A stretch of 64,000 nt of DNA from Pseudomonas sp. GOM7 (GTDB lineage Bacteria; Pseudomonadota; Gammaproteobacteria; Pseudomonadales; Pseudomonadaceae). Position 1 is the first letter of the stretch, and each line of letters starts with the position of its first letter. The notes below the pieces were generated by a model. It ran no database searches and was not told the DNA's origin. It saw nothing but the letters and a program-made list of their open reading frames with translations. This document shows positions 1-9,594 of the stretch, in pieces. The DNA lies in NCBI RefSeq assembly GCF_026723825.1, contig NZ_CP113519.1, forward strand, positions 496,001 to 560,000. The letters are read 5' to 3'. The translations under genes and the position numbers were made by a program.

Positions 1-1131
1 TTTGATCATGTCGCAGCCGGGATCCATGTTCACCGCCACCACCTTGTCGCAGGCACCGATGCCTTGCAGGTGCTGGATGGCGCCGGAAATGCCGACGGCC
101 AGGTAGACGCGGGCGGTGACCCAGGTGCCGGTGGCGCCAACCTGGCGATCACGCGGCATGAAGCCATCGTCCACCGCCACGCGCGAGGCGCCTTCGGTGG
201 CGCCGAGGGCGACGGCGGCCTGGTGGAACAGGTTCCAGTCCTTCACACCGTTGCCGCCGGAGAGGATGAACTCGGCCTCGGCCATGGGAATCTGGGCCGG
301 ATCCACGGCCACCGGGCCGAGATCCTCGATGCGCGGCAGGCTGTGGGCGACTTTCGCCTCCAATTCCAGTGGCCGTACTTCGTGACGTGTCTCGCTGACC
401 GGCTCGGCGCACTCGACTGCGGCGAGAATCAGCCGCGGCAGGGCACGCTGGATGTCCTGCTGGCCACTGCCGGCACGGCCGATGGCCTGCTCGCCGGCCA
501 CCTGCCAGACGCGCGTGGCCGGGCGTTCGCCAAGCTTGGCGGCCAGGCGCCGGCCCAGTTCGCCGCCACCGGTGCGGCTGTCGGGCAGCAGCCAGTGGCG
601 CGGTGCCAGTTGGCTTTCCACGGCGCTCAAGGCCAGCACGCGGGTTTCCGGGGCGTAGCCGTCGAAGGCTTCGCCGCTGATACGTAGCAGGCGGTCGACG
701 CCTGCCGTGTCGAAGGCGCTTTCCTTGTCCTCGCCGAACACCACGGCCACCACGGCACCGCTGGCGCCGGCCAGGTTGCGGGCCAGGCCGAGCAGATCCT
801 TGTCATGGCTGGACAGGCGTCCGCCAACCATGTCCGGCACCACGCAGACGTGGAAGGCTGGTTGCTCGACCACGTGCAGCGGCAATTGCACCTCGGTGCT
901 GGCACTGCTGCGCTTGCCGCCGGTGCCTTGCTGGGCGCCACTGCGGTCGATGCGCTTGAGCCCGGCCGGGCCGACGAAGCCGGCGGCGATGGCGTGTGGG
1001 TTCTTGCGGATGATGCCGTTGGGCCCCATCCAGCTGGTCTGGTTCTGGCTCTGCATGGCCGCGTGCAGCGGGTGCAGACGGTTGCGGGCGATCCACTCGG
1101 CACGAGGGTCGCGGCGGATGATATCGCTCAT
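1..1131 (-). CDS. etfA: electron transfer flavoprotein, alpha subunit (dgc operon), 3' end outside window
   Basis: Open frame from an ATG at 1131 to the left edge, 377 codons visible, no stop seen. The C-terminal third carries the FAD-binding ETF alpha signature: SGGNGVKDW near residue 290, QVGATGTWV near 330 and GISGAIQHL near 347. The product should accept electrons from dimethylglycine oxidation and pass them to ETF-ubiquinone oxidoreductase, together with a beta subunit expected just beyond the left edge. The first 85 residues (basic, MGPNGIIRKNPHA) are an extension not typical of housekeeping EtfA. A good ribosome-binding site (CAGGAGG) lies about 8 bases before the ATG. The gene follows dgcB and is joined to it by a 13-codon ORF. 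Family assignment is firm; the specific partner is inferred from the operon. Confidence 0.88.
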   Translation of the reverse strand, partial: MSDIIRRDPRAEWIARNRLHPLHAAMQSQNQTSWMGPNGIIRKNPHAIAAGFVGPAGLKRIDRSGAQQGTGGKRSSASTEVQLPLHVVEQPAFHVCVVPDMVGGRLSSHDKDLLGLARNLAGASGAVVAVVFGEDKESAFDTAGVDRLLRISGEAFDGYAPETRVLALSAVESQLAPRHWLLPDSRTGGGELGRRLAAKLGERPATRVWQVAGEQAIGRAGSGQQDIQRALPRLILAAVECAEPVSETRHEVRPLELEAKVAHSLPRIEDLGPVAVDPAQIPMAEAEFILSGGNGVKDWNLFHQAAVALGATEGASRVAVDDGFMPRDRQVGATGTWVTARVYLAVGISGAIQHLQGIGACDKVVAVNMDPGCDMIK

Positions 1132-1169
1132 GCCTGGGCCTCCTGAATGGACTGGGAGCGTCGTTTCAT
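1128..1169 (-). CDS. 13-codon ORF bridging dgcB and etfA (possible coupling leader)
   Basis: A minimal ORF, MKRRSQSIQEAQA, fills the gap between dgcB and etfA. Its ATG overlaps the dgcB stop as TGATG and its TGA overlaps the etfA ATG as ATGA, so a ribosome finishing dgcB could restart, translate 13 codons and restart again on etfA. The etfA Shine-Dalgarno sequence lies inside it. This geometry is read directly from the sequence. Expression is not shown, and it may simply be the spacer holding the etfA ribosome-binding site. Confidence 0.3.
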   Translation of the reverse strand: MKRRSQSIQEAQA

Positions 1170-3130
1170 CACTGCACCTCCGCCAGTTCGCGCTTGGTGG
1201 CCGGGCGCTTGGCTGGCACCTCGGTGGCTTCGATCAGCACCTCGGCCACCAGCTCGGCGATGTCCTTGATTTCCGGGCGCGGTGCGACCACGCCTTCGAG
1301 CATCGCGGTGCACTGCGGGCAGCCTACGGCCACCACCTCGGCGCCGGTTTCCTTGATGTCCACCATGCGCATGTCGGGAATCCGCTGCTTGCCGGGGATG
1401 TCGGTGATCGGTGCGCCGCCACCGCCGCCACAGCAGCGCGAACGGAAGCCCGAACGTTCCATCTCCTTGACCTCGATGCCGATGGCCTTGAGCACGGCGC
1501 GGGGCGCCTCGTACTCGCCGTTGTAACGGCCGAGGTAGCAGGGGTCGTGATAGGTCACGCTGGCGGCCTTGCTCTGGCCGAGATTCAGCGAACCCTTGCG
1601 CACCAGCTCGTCGATGAAGGTGCTGTGGTGCAGCACCTGATAGTGGCCGCCGAGGGCGCCGTACTCGTTCTTCAGCACATGGAAGCTGTGCGGGTCGCAG
1701 CTGACGATGCGCTTGAAGCGGTACTTGGCCAGGGTGGCGATATTGCGCTTGGCCAGGTGCTGGAAGGTCGCTTCGTCACCCAGACGGCGAGCCACGTCGC
1801 CGCTGTCGCGCTCTTCTAGGCCGAGTACGGCGAAGTCGACGTCAGCAGCCTTGAGGATCTTCACGAAGGCACGCAGAGTGCGCTGGTTGCGCATGTCGAA
1901 GGCGCCGTCGCCGACCCAGAACAGCACATCGGTTTCGCCCTTGTCGGCCAGCAACGGCAGGTTCAGGTCGGCGGCCCAGTTCAGGCGACCGCCGGGGTTG
2001 AAGCCGCCCGGGTTGTCGGTGGCGATCAGGTTGTCCAGCACCTCGGCACCCTTGTTCGGGGTGGCGCCCTTTTCCAGGGTGAGGTGACGGCGCATATCGA
2101 CGATGGCATCGACGTGCTCGATCATCATCGGGCACTCCTCGACGCAGGCGCGGCAGGTGGTGCACGACCACAGGGTCTCGGCATCCACCAGGGCCTTGCC
2201 GTTCAGGTCGACGATCGGCTGATGCGGGCCGCCGCTGTGTTCGCCCAGCGGTTTGCCCGGGTAGGGGCTGCCGGCGAACTTGGCGTCATTGCCACCGGCC
2301 AGGCCGATGACCATGTCCTGGATCAGCTTCTTCGGGTTCAGCGGCTGGCCGGCGGCGAAGGCGGGGCACATGGCCTCGCACTTGCCGCACTGCACGCAGG
2401 CGTCGAAGCCGAGCAACTGGTTCCAGGTGAAGTCGGTGGGTTTTTCCACGCCCAGCGGGGCTTTCGGGTCATCCAGATCCAGCGCTTTCAGGCCAGTCGA
2501 GCGGCCACCGCCGAAGCGTTCGGCGCGGCGGTGCCAGGCCAGGTGCAGGGCGCCGGCGAAGGCGTGCTTCATCGGCCCGTCCCAGGTCATGCCGAAGAAC
2601 AGCTCGGACACACCCCAGGCCACACCAACGGCGAGAATCGCCGCGAGCACCCAGCCACCGAAACCAACCGGCAGAATCCCGGCCACCGGCAAGGTGGCGA
2701 TGAAGAAGCTGGCGGCGAACATCAGCAGGCTTTTCGGCAGGCGCATCCACGGGCCTTTCGACAGGCGCGATGGCGGGTCGAGGCGGCGCTTGGCGACGAA
2801 CAGGGCGCCGACGAACATCAGCACGGTGGCCGCCAGCAAGGCGAAACCGAGGATGCGGTTATGCAGGCCGAAACCGTGCACGACGATGGCCAGCACGGCC
2901 GCCAGGACGAAACCGCCGGCGGTGGCCACGTGGGTCTTGGACATGTACTTGTCGCGCTCGACCACATGGTGCAGATCCACCAGATAGCGGCGCGGCATCT
3001 TCAGCAGGCCGCCTATCCAGTCGACCTTGGCAGGACGACCGCGACGCCACATGAAGAAGCGCTTGGCCGCGCCAATGACCGCAAGGGCCAGGGCGGCGAA
3101 GAGCAGGATTGGCAGAATGGTGTTTAGCAT
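1169..3130 (-). CDS. dgcB: dimethylglycine demethylase subunit DgcB, membrane iron-sulfur protein
   Basis: 653 residues. The N-terminal ~175 residues hold about five hydrophobic segments (roughly 4-22, 68-88, 91-111, 130-150, 153-172). Two four-cysteine ferredoxin motifs follow, C245/C248/C251/C255 and C323/C326/C329/C333, and then a CCG-type redox domain ending near the CCGGGGGA stretch. This is the layout of heterodisulfide-reductase-like electron-transfer subunits. With DgcA it demethylates N,N-dimethylglycine to sarcosine in glycine betaine breakdown. The ATG at 3130 is chosen because the protein then begins directly with the first membrane helix (MLNTILPIL); a longer frame starts inside the repeat upstream. 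It lies 101 bases after dgcA, with a palindromic repeat between them. Confidence 0.92.
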   Translation of the reverse strand: MLNTILPILLFAALALAVIGAAKRFFMWRRGRPAKVDWIGGLLKMPRRYLVDLHHVVERDKYMSKTHVATAGGFVLAAVLAIVVHGFGLHNRILGFALLAATVLMFVGALFVAKRRLDPPSRLSKGPWMRLPKSLLMFAASFFIATLPVAGILPVGFGGWVLAAILAVGVAWGVSELFFGMTWDGPMKHAFAGALHLAWHRRAERFGGGRSTGLKALDLDDPKAPLGVEKPTDFTWNQLLGFDACVQCGKCEAMCPAFAAGQPLNPKKLIQDMVIGLAGGNDAKFAGSPYPGKPLGEHSGGPHQPIVDLNGKALVDAETLWSCTTCRACVEECPMMIEHVDAIVDMRRHLTLEKGATPNKGAEVLDNLIATDNPGGFNPGGRLNWAADLNLPLLADKGETDVLFWVGDGAFDMRNQRTLRAFVKILKAADVDFAVLGLEERDSGDVARRLGDEATFQHLAKRNIATLAKYRFKRIVSCDPHSFHVLKNEYGALGGHYQVLHHSTFIDELVRKGSLNLGQSKAASVTYHDPCYLGRYNGEYEAPRAVLKAIGIEVKEMERSGFRSRCCGGGGGAPITDIPGKQRIPDMRMVDIKETGAEVVAVGCPQCTAMLEGVVAPRPEIKDIAELVAEVLIEATEVPAKRPATKRELAEVQ

Positions 3131-3152
3131 GAGAGCCCCCGAGGGGCAGCTA

Positions 3153-3224
3153 CAAGCTTCAAGCTGCAAGCCTCAAGCTGAAAGCGACGGGCGCCTCTGC
3201 TTGCAGCTTGCAGCTTGCGGCTTA
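3153..3224. repeat. imperfect palindrome, AAGCTGCAAGC family, copy 1
   Basis: Left arm 3153-3177 and right arm 3200-3224 are about 20/25 complementary, built from AAGCTGCAAGC-type units. It sits in the dgcA-dgcB gap, inside the operon. Related copies lie at 35845-35960, 43404-43475 and 48281-48357. The transcript could fold into a long hairpin between the two cistrons. Confidence 0.8.
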
Positions 3225-3231
3225 CGGCTGC

Positions 3232-5292
3232 TTAAAAGTCCTTGCACAGGCGCAAGGCGTCGTAGATCGCCGCGTGGGTGTTGCGCTGGGCCACGCAGTC
3301 ACCGATGCGGAACAGCAGGTAGCCGTCGCCCGACTCGGAGAGGCAGGGCTGCGGCTTGATCGCGAACAGCGCCTCGACGTCGATCTGACCCTTGTTGCGC
3401 GAACCGTCCTTGAGTGCGTAGTACAGCGATTCGTCAGGACGCACGCCGTTCTCCACCACCACCTGGTCGACCACCCGTTCTTCCTTGGCCCCGGTGTATT
3501 CGTTCTCCAGCACGGCGACCAGCTTGTCGCCTTCGCGGTAGACCTTCTCCAGCATCAGGTCGCCGGTCATGATCACTTCTTTCGGGTACAGGCTGCGGTA
3601 GTAGGTGGGGAAGGTGGTACCGCCCATGGCCACGCCCGGCTTGATGTCGTCGGTGACGATCTCCACCTGAGAACCCTTGTCGGCGAGGAAGTCGGCGACC
3701 GACATGCCGGTGAATTCGCAGATGGTGTCGTACACCAGCACGTTCTTGCCCGGTGCCACCTTGCCGGCCAGCACGTCCCAACTGCTCACCACCAGACCTT
3801 CGGCGGCGCCCCAGTGCTCGTTCTGCTCGATGAAGGAGTGACCCCCGTTGGCCAGCACCACGATGCCGGGCTTGAGGTCGAGGATGGTGGCTTCATCGGC
3901 CGCGGTGCCCAGGCGCAGGTCGACGCCCAGGCGCGCCAGTTCTAGCTGGTACCAGCGGGTGATACCGGCGATCTGGTCGCGTTGCGGCGCCTTGGAGGCC
4001 AGGGTGATCTGCCCGCCCAGTTGCTCCTGCTTCTCGAACAGGGTCACGTCGTGGCCACGTTCGGCGGCGACGCGAGCCGCTTCCATACCTGCAGGGCCAC
4101 CGCCGACGATCACCACCTTGCGCTTGACGCCGGTGGTTTTCTCGATGATGTGCGGCACGCCCATGTATTCACGGCTGGTGGCGGCGTTCTGGATGCACAG
4201 CACGTCCAGGCCCTGGTACTGGCGGTCGATGCAGTAATTGGCGCCGACGCACTGCTTGATCTGGTCGATCTGGCCCATCTTGATCTTGGCGATCAGGTGC
4301 GGGTCGGCCATGTGGGCACGGGTCATGCCGACCATGTCCACGTAGCCGCCTTCGAGGATACGGGTGGCCTGGTTCGGGTCCTTGATGTTCTGCGCGTGCA
4401 GCACCGGTACCTTGACCACTTCCTTGATGCCGGCCGCCAGGTGCAGGAAGGGCTCCGGCGGGAAGCTCATGTTGGGGATGACGTTGGCCAGGGTGTTGTG
4501 GGTGTCGCAGCCCGAACCCACCACACCGATGAAGTCGAGCATGCCGGTGGCGTCGTAGTAGGCGGCGATCTGCTTCATGTCCTCGTGGGACAGGCCGTCC
4601 GGGTGGAACTCGTCACCGGTGATGCGCATGCCCACGCAGAAGTCGTCGCCGACTTCCTTGCGCACGGCCTTGAGCACTTCCAGGCCGAACTTCATGCGGC
4701 CCTCGAAGGTGCCGCCCCATTCGTCGGTACGCTTGTTCACGCGCGGTGACCAGAACTGGTCGATCAGGTGCTGGTGCACGGCGGACAGCTCGACGCCGTC
4801 CAGACCGCCTTCCTTGGCCCGGCGCGCAGCCTGGGCATAGTTGCCGATGATGCGCCAGATTTCCTCCACCTCGATGGTCTTGCAGGTGGCGCGGTGCACG
4901 GGTTCGCGGATGCCCGACGGCGACATCAGGGTCGGCCAGTTGAAGCCGTCCCAGCGCGAGCGGCGGCCCATGTGGGTAATCTGGATCATGATCTTGGCGC
5001 CGTGCTTGTGCATGGCGTCAGCGAGATTCTGGAAGTGCGGGATGATGCGGTCGGTGGACAGGTTGACCGAACTCCACCATTCCTGCGGGCTGTCGATGGC
5101 GACCACGGACGAACCGCCGCAGATGGCCAGGCCGATGCCGCCCTTGGCCTTCTCTTCGTAATACTTGACGTAGCGCTCGGTGGTCATGCCGCCGTCGGTG
5201 GCGTAGACCTCGGCGTGCGCAGTGGAGAGCACGCGGTTGCGGATGGTCAGTTTGCCGATCTGGATCGGCTGGAACATTGCTTCGAAAGCCAT
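3232..5292 (-). CDS. dgcA: dimethylglycine demethylase subunit DgcA, flavin/iron-sulfur oxidoreductase
   Basis: 686 residues with the two-part layout of trimethylamine dehydrogenase / 2,4-dienoyl-CoA reductase enzymes. An old-yellow-enzyme TIM barrel occupies about residues 1-345, and an FAD/NAD-type Rossmann region begins at VVIVGGGPAGMEAARV near 390. The linker normally carrying the [4Fe-4S] ligands reads C348-V-G-A351-N-Y-C354 with a further C366, so the second expected cysteine is alanine. Role: oxidative N-demethylation of dimethylglycine to sarcosine with DgcB and an electron-transfer flavoprotein. The start at 5292 puts the barrel (FQPIQIGKLTIRNRV) right at the N-terminus. In P. aeruginosa the homologous operon is controlled by GbdR; I could not locate a GbdR site here. 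Confidence 0.93.
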   Translation of the reverse strand: MAFEAMFQPIQIGKLTIRNRVLSTAHAEVYATDGGMTTERYVKYYEEKAKGGIGLAICGGSSVVAIDSPQEWWSSVNLSTDRIIPHFQNLADAMHKHGAKIMIQITHMGRRSRWDGFNWPTLMSPSGIREPVHRATCKTIEVEEIWRIIGNYAQAARRAKEGGLDGVELSAVHQHLIDQFWSPRVNKRTDEWGGTFEGRMKFGLEVLKAVRKEVGDDFCVGMRITGDEFHPDGLSHEDMKQIAAYYDATGMLDFIGVVGSGCDTHNTLANVIPNMSFPPEPFLHLAAGIKEVVKVPVLHAQNIKDPNQATRILEGGYVDMVGMTRAHMADPHLIAKIKMGQIDQIKQCVGANYCIDRQYQGLDVLCIQNAATSREYMGVPHIIEKTTGVKRKVVIVGGGPAGMEAARVAAERGHDVTLFEKQEQLGGQITLASKAPQRDQIAGITRWYQLELARLGVDLRLGTAADEATILDLKPGIVVLANGGHSFIEQNEHWGAAEGLVVSSWDVLAGKVAPGKNVLVYDTICEFTGMSVADFLADKGSQVEIVTDDIKPGVAMGGTTFPTYYRSLYPKEVIMTGDLMLEKVYREGDKLVAVLENEYTGAKEERVVDQVVVENGVRPDESLYYALKDGSRNKGQIDVEALFAIKPQPCLSESGDGYLLFRIGDCVAQRNTHAAIYDALRLCKDF

Positions 5293-5392
5293 TGCGGCAC
5301 CCTCACGGAAAAGCGGCCTGGGGCCTTTTGTCGAGAGGGGCTTCAGTGGCGATTGGGTCGCGGCTGAAGCCCTCGCGAATACCTTTTATTGT

Positions 5393-5923
5393 TTACAGCG
5401 GTTTGACGCGGAACAGGCCATGGTCGTGGCCTTCCTGCGAGGCACCGTAGACCTGCTCGGCCACGGTGCGGATGCTGCTGCCCTGGGCCTGCAGAATCTG
5501 ATCCATGGCGCCGGCGAACCAGCCGGTGAACATGTAGTCGACCGGACGCCCGCACTTGCCGTAGACGTAGACGAAGGCCGAGTGATCCAGGCGCACTTCG
5601 CAGGTGCCGGCGTCGAGGTCGATGGACTGGATCTTGAACAGACCCCAGCCGCGCTGCGACAGACGCTTCATGTAGTGCTCGAACACCGCCACGCCGGACA
5701 GGCCATGGCACTCGGCTTCCTTCTCGCACCAGTGCCAGGCGGACTTGTAGCCAGCCTTGTAGAGAATCTCGGCGTATTTCTCGGCGCCGAGCACTTCCTC
5801 GATGCCGATATGGTTGTTGACGAAGAAATGCCGTGGCACGTAGAGCATCGGCAGGGCGTCGGTGGTCCATACGCCGGTTTCGTCGTCGACCAGGATGGGC
5901 ATTTCGGGGGCGTGGGTGGCCAT
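5393..5923 (-). CDS. conserved V4R-like protein of the dgc operon (DUF5943-type), function unknown
   Basis: 176 residues, start at 5923 with TGGAG before it; the open frame extends further upstream but only through repeat-derived sequence. The C-terminal part, roughly 50-165, resembles a V4R (4-vinyl reductase) small-molecule-binding domain: AEILYKAGYKSAWHW, a helix with RLSQRGWG, strand text DAGTCEVRL, then GRPVDYMFTGWFAGAMDQIL. V4R domains bind hydrophobic ligands or metals in regulators such as XylR/DmpR, but no DNA-binding domain is present here. It is the second gene of the dgc operon, between an M19-fold protein and dgcA, as in P. aeruginosa (PA5397 position). The V4R assignment is by eye; the role is unknown, possibly a cofactor, assembly or substrate-sensing partner. 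Confidence 0.75.
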   Translation of the reverse strand: MATHAPEMPILVDDETGVWTTDALPMLYVPRHFFVNNHIGIEEVLGAEKYAEILYKAGYKSAWHWCEKEAECHGLSGVAVFEHYMKRLSQRGWGLFKIQSIDLDAGTCEVRLDHSAFVYVYGKCGRPVDYMFTGWFAGAMDQILQAQGSSIRTVAEQVYGASQEGHDHGLFRVKPL

Positions 5924-5956
5924 GTGTGCAAACTCCAGAATTCGTTGGTTTTTTTG

Positions 5957-6080
5957 CCCTCTCCCCAACCCTCTCCCGCAAGCGGGAGAGGGGGCTGTCC
6001 GTGCATGCATGACTTCAAATGCATGCCGGCCGCTTTGCTCCCCTCTCCCATTTATGGGAGAGGGGCCGGGGGAGAGGGGC
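5957..6080. repeat. composite palindromic repeats (GGGAGAGGG type) inside the dgc operon
   Basis: Two hairpins lie in the gap between the first two genes of the operon: one around CTCTCCCGCAAGCGGGAGAG (5957-5993) and one around CTCTCCCATTTATGGGAGAG (6040-6080). Between them is a third perfect palindrome, GCATGCAT (6003-6010) against ATGCATGC (6019-6026). Similar units occur at 15870-15890 and 17006-17047. Such repeats are widespread in proteobacterial intergenic DNA. Confidence 0.8.
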
Positions 6081-6092
6081 TGTTAAAAAGGC

Positions 6093-7070
<978 letters not shown>

Positions 7071-7558
7071 CAGGCTGTCCCCTTGGGTTCTGCTGCGCCG
7101 AATCGGCTGTCGGCGCTTTGGGGGGAGCATATCCCTGGGGATTTGGCCGCTATCGCGCAAAAACGACTGGGGGATTGCCGAAAACGTCAAGCCGGTCGCG
7201 GATGGACATGTGGGCTTCGGTACGTCGCTTTCGTGCCCGCTCAGGGTACGCAGGCTGCCTGTCATTTGGGCGAAGCGGGGCACCGAGGCGGTGAGTCGAA
7301 GCGCAAGGGTCTATAAAGAATGAAGGGGGCGCTGTTCGTCTGCGGCGTCGGTTTCAGTATGCATGGCGTCGCTGGAGTGCAATTTCTCTGGCGCGGGAAT
7401 GGCAAGCTCCGCTAATGCCCAGGTACGTGCGCGCAGACGCCCGGCTTTGGCCTTTCTAGTTGGTGATCGCGCTGCTGCCGTGGCAAGCCGGATCGCCACA
7501 GCCGAAACCTCCAGGCTGCGATGACGCCACGCATGGCCTGTGACCGAGGAACGCTGTA
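7071..7558. promoter_or_regulatory. 488-bp divergent intergenic region between the dgc operon and fdsGBAD
   Basis: No convincing gene lies here. It must carry the leftward dgc promoter and the rightward fds promoter. I could not place a confident sigma-70 or sigma-54 promoter or a GbdR site. Two short direct repeats with TGGCAAGC (near 7400 and 7481) are visible but not diagnostic. The fds start has GAGGAA about 7 bases upstream. Confidence 0.5.
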
Positions 7559-8041
7559 ATGCCTGATGAGACGCTTCACCTGCCTTTGATTCGAGGCGTG
7601 CTGGACGAACACAAGGACACCCCCGGTGCCCTGCTGCCCGTCCTGCATGCCATCCAGGAAGGCATCGGCTACGTACCCGATGTCGCCATCGCCGAAATCG
7701 CCCATGCCCTCAACCTGACCCAGGCCGAAGTGCGTGGGGTGATCAGCTTCTACCATGACTTCCGCACCAGTGAGCCGGCCAAGCACATCCTGCGCCTGTG
7801 TCTGGCCGAGTCGTGCCAGAGTCGCGGTGCCAAGCAACTGGCCGCACAGGTGCGCGAGCACCTCGGGCTGGATGACCACGGCACCAGCGAGGACGGCCAG
7901 ATCAGCCTGCGCCCGGTCTATTGCCTGGGCGCCTGCGCCTGCTCGCCGGCGCTGGAACTGGACGGCCAACTGCATGCCCGGGTAACCCCCGAGCGCCTGC
8001 AGCAACTGGTCGAGGGCTGCCTGGAGAAAACGCCATGCTGA
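7559..8041 (+). CDS. fdsG: NAD-dependent formate dehydrogenase, gamma subunit (thioredoxin-like [2Fe-2S])
   Basis: 160 residues, homologous to NuoE and the FdsG subunit of cytosolic molybdenum formate dehydrogenases. The [2Fe-2S] ligands are visible as C81-x4-C86 (CLAESC) and C122-x3-C126 (CLGAC), the standard NuoE pattern. The N-terminal helical part (10-70) matches the family and the overall length is normal. It would carry electrons within the FdsABG complex between the molybdenum subunit and the NAD-reducing FdsB. It is first in a tightly coupled operon; its stop overlaps the start of fdsB by 7 bases. The ribosome-binding site GAGGAA supports the 7559 start. Confidence 0.92.
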   Translation: MPDETLHLPLIRGVLDEHKDTPGALLPVLHAIQEGIGYVPDVAIAEIAHALNLTQAEVRGVISFYHDFRTSEPAKHILRLCLAESCQSRGAKQLAAQVREHLGLDDHGTSEDGQISLRPVYCLGACACSPALELDGQLHARVTPERLQQLVEGCLEKTPC

Positions 8042-9594
8042 AGCTCTATGTACCTTGCGACTCCATCGCCCGCGCCGTGGGTGCCGATCAACTGGCCGAC
8101 GCCCTGCGTGACGAGGCCGAACGTCGGCAACTGGCAGTCGAGATCCAACGCACCAGCTCGCGCGGCATGTACTGGCTGGAGCCCCTGCTGGAAGTCGACA
8201 GCGGCGAAGGCCGTCTCGGTTTCGGCCCGCTGAGCGCCGACCAGGCCGGTAGCCTGCTCGATGCGCTGCAAAGTGGTGGCAATCAGCATCCGAGCGCCGT
8301 CGGCCTGGTGGAGGAACTGCCCTTCATCAAGAGCCAGCAGCGGCTGATCTTCGCCCGCGCTGGCATCACTCGGCCCACCGCGCTGGACGATTACCGCGCC
8401 ACTGGCGGCTTCGAGGGGCTGACCCGCGCCATCGGCATGGAGGGTGACGCCATCGTCGCCGAAGTGCTGGAGTCCGGCCTGCGTGGCCGTGGCGGCGCTG
8501 CCTTCCCGGCTGGCATCAAGTGGCGCACCGTGCGCGGCGCCCAGGCCGCGCAGAAATACGTGGTGTGCAACGCCGACGAAGGCGACTCCGGCACCTTCGC
8601 CGACCGCATGCTGATGGAAGGCGACCCCTTCGTGCTGATCGAGGGCATGGCGATCGCCGGCCTAGCGGTCGAAGCCACCATGGGTTACGTCTACGTGCGT
8701 TCCGAATACCCGCAGGCCGTGCAGGCGCTGCGCGAAGCCATCGAGGTCGCCCGCGCGGCCGGCTGGCTCGGCACCAACGTGGCCGGCAGTGGCCGCGCCT
8801 TCGACATGGAAGTGCGGGTCGGTGCCGGCGCCTACATCTGCGGTGAGGAAACCTCGCTGCTGGAATCGCTCGAAGGCAAGCGCGGCACCGTGCGCGCCAA
8901 GCCGCCGCTGCCGGCGTTGCAAGGCCTGTTCGGCCAGCCGACGCTGGTGCACAACGTGCTCACCCTGGCCTCGATGCCGGTGATCCTGGCGCGTGGCGCG
9001 GCGTTCTACCGCGACTTCGGCATGGGTCGCTCGCTGGGCACCATGCCCTTCCAACTGGCCGGCAACATCCGCCAGGGCGGCCTGGTGGAGCGCGCCTTCG
9101 GCCTGACCCTGCGCGAGCTGGTGGAAGAGTACGGCGGCGGTACCGCCAGCGGCCGGCCGATCAAGGCGGCGCAGGTCGGTGGCCCGCTGGGCGCCTGGGT
9201 GCCGCCGACGCAGTTCGACACCCCGCTGGACTACGAAGCCTTCGCCGCCATGGGCGCGATGCTCGGCCACGGCGGCGTGGTGCTGGCCGACGACAGCCTG
9301 GACATGGCGCAGATGGCGCGCTTCGCCCTGGAGTTCTGCGCCGAGGAATCCTGTGGCAAGTGCACGCCCTGCCGCATCGGCTCGACCCGTGGCGTCGAGG
9401 TGGTCGACCGCCTGCTGGCGGCGACCGACGACGCCGCGCGCGACGAGCAGGTGATCATCCTCAAGGATCTCTGCGACACCCTGACCCATGGCTCGCTGTG
9501 CGCACTCGGCGGCATGACCGCCTTCCCCGTCAGCAGTGCACTCAAGCACTTCCCTGGCGACTTCGGGCTCAAGACCTCGGAGGCAGAACAATGA
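8035..9594 (+). CDS. fdsB: NAD-dependent formate dehydrogenase, beta subunit (FMN/NAD, [4Fe-4S])
   Basis: 519 residues. A short thioredoxin-like N-terminal part is followed by the NuoF core. The FMN/NAD glycine-rich loop GRGGAAFPAG starts at residue 151, CNADEGDSGTF at about 178, ICGEETSLLESLEGKRG near 268, and the cluster motif C440-x2-C443-x2-C446 with a fourth cysteine in SLCALGG. It transfers electrons from formate oxidation to NAD+. The start at 8035 is chosen because it overlaps the fdsG stop (ATGCTGA); longer frames read through fdsG. The stop overlaps the fdsA ATG as ATGA, so the subunits are translationally coupled. Confidence 0.93.
   Translation: MLKLYVPCDSIARAVGADQLADALRDEAERRQLAVEIQRTSSRGMYWLEPLLEVDSGEGRLGFGPLSADQAGSLLDALQSGGNQHPSAVGLVEELPFIKSQQRLIFARAGITRPTALDDYRATGGFEGLTRAIGMEGDAIVAEVLESGLRGRGGAAFPAGIKWRTVRGAQAAQKYVVCNADEGDSGTFADRMLMEGDPFVLIEGMAIAGLAVEATMGYVYVRSEYPQAVQALREAIEVARAAGWLGTNVAGSGRAFDMEVRVGAGAYICGEETSLLESLEGKRGTVRAKPPLPALQGLFGQPTLVHNVLTLASMPVILARGAAFYRDFGMGRSLGTMPFQLAGNIRQGGLVERAFGLTLRELVEEYGGGTASGRPIKAAQVGGPLGAWVPPTQFDTPLDYEAFAAMGAMLGHGGVVLADDSLDMAQMARFALEFCAEESCGKCTPCRIGSTRGVEVVDRLLAATDDAARDEQVIILKDLCDTLTHGSLCALGGMTAFPVSSALKHFPGDFGLKTSEAEQ

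Noticed and set aside
7395..7500. Sigma-54 type promoter suggested by TGGCAAGC repeats before fdsG
   Set aside because: The GG and GC elements are not spaced as in the consensus TGGCAC-N5-TTGC, so the match is not convincing.
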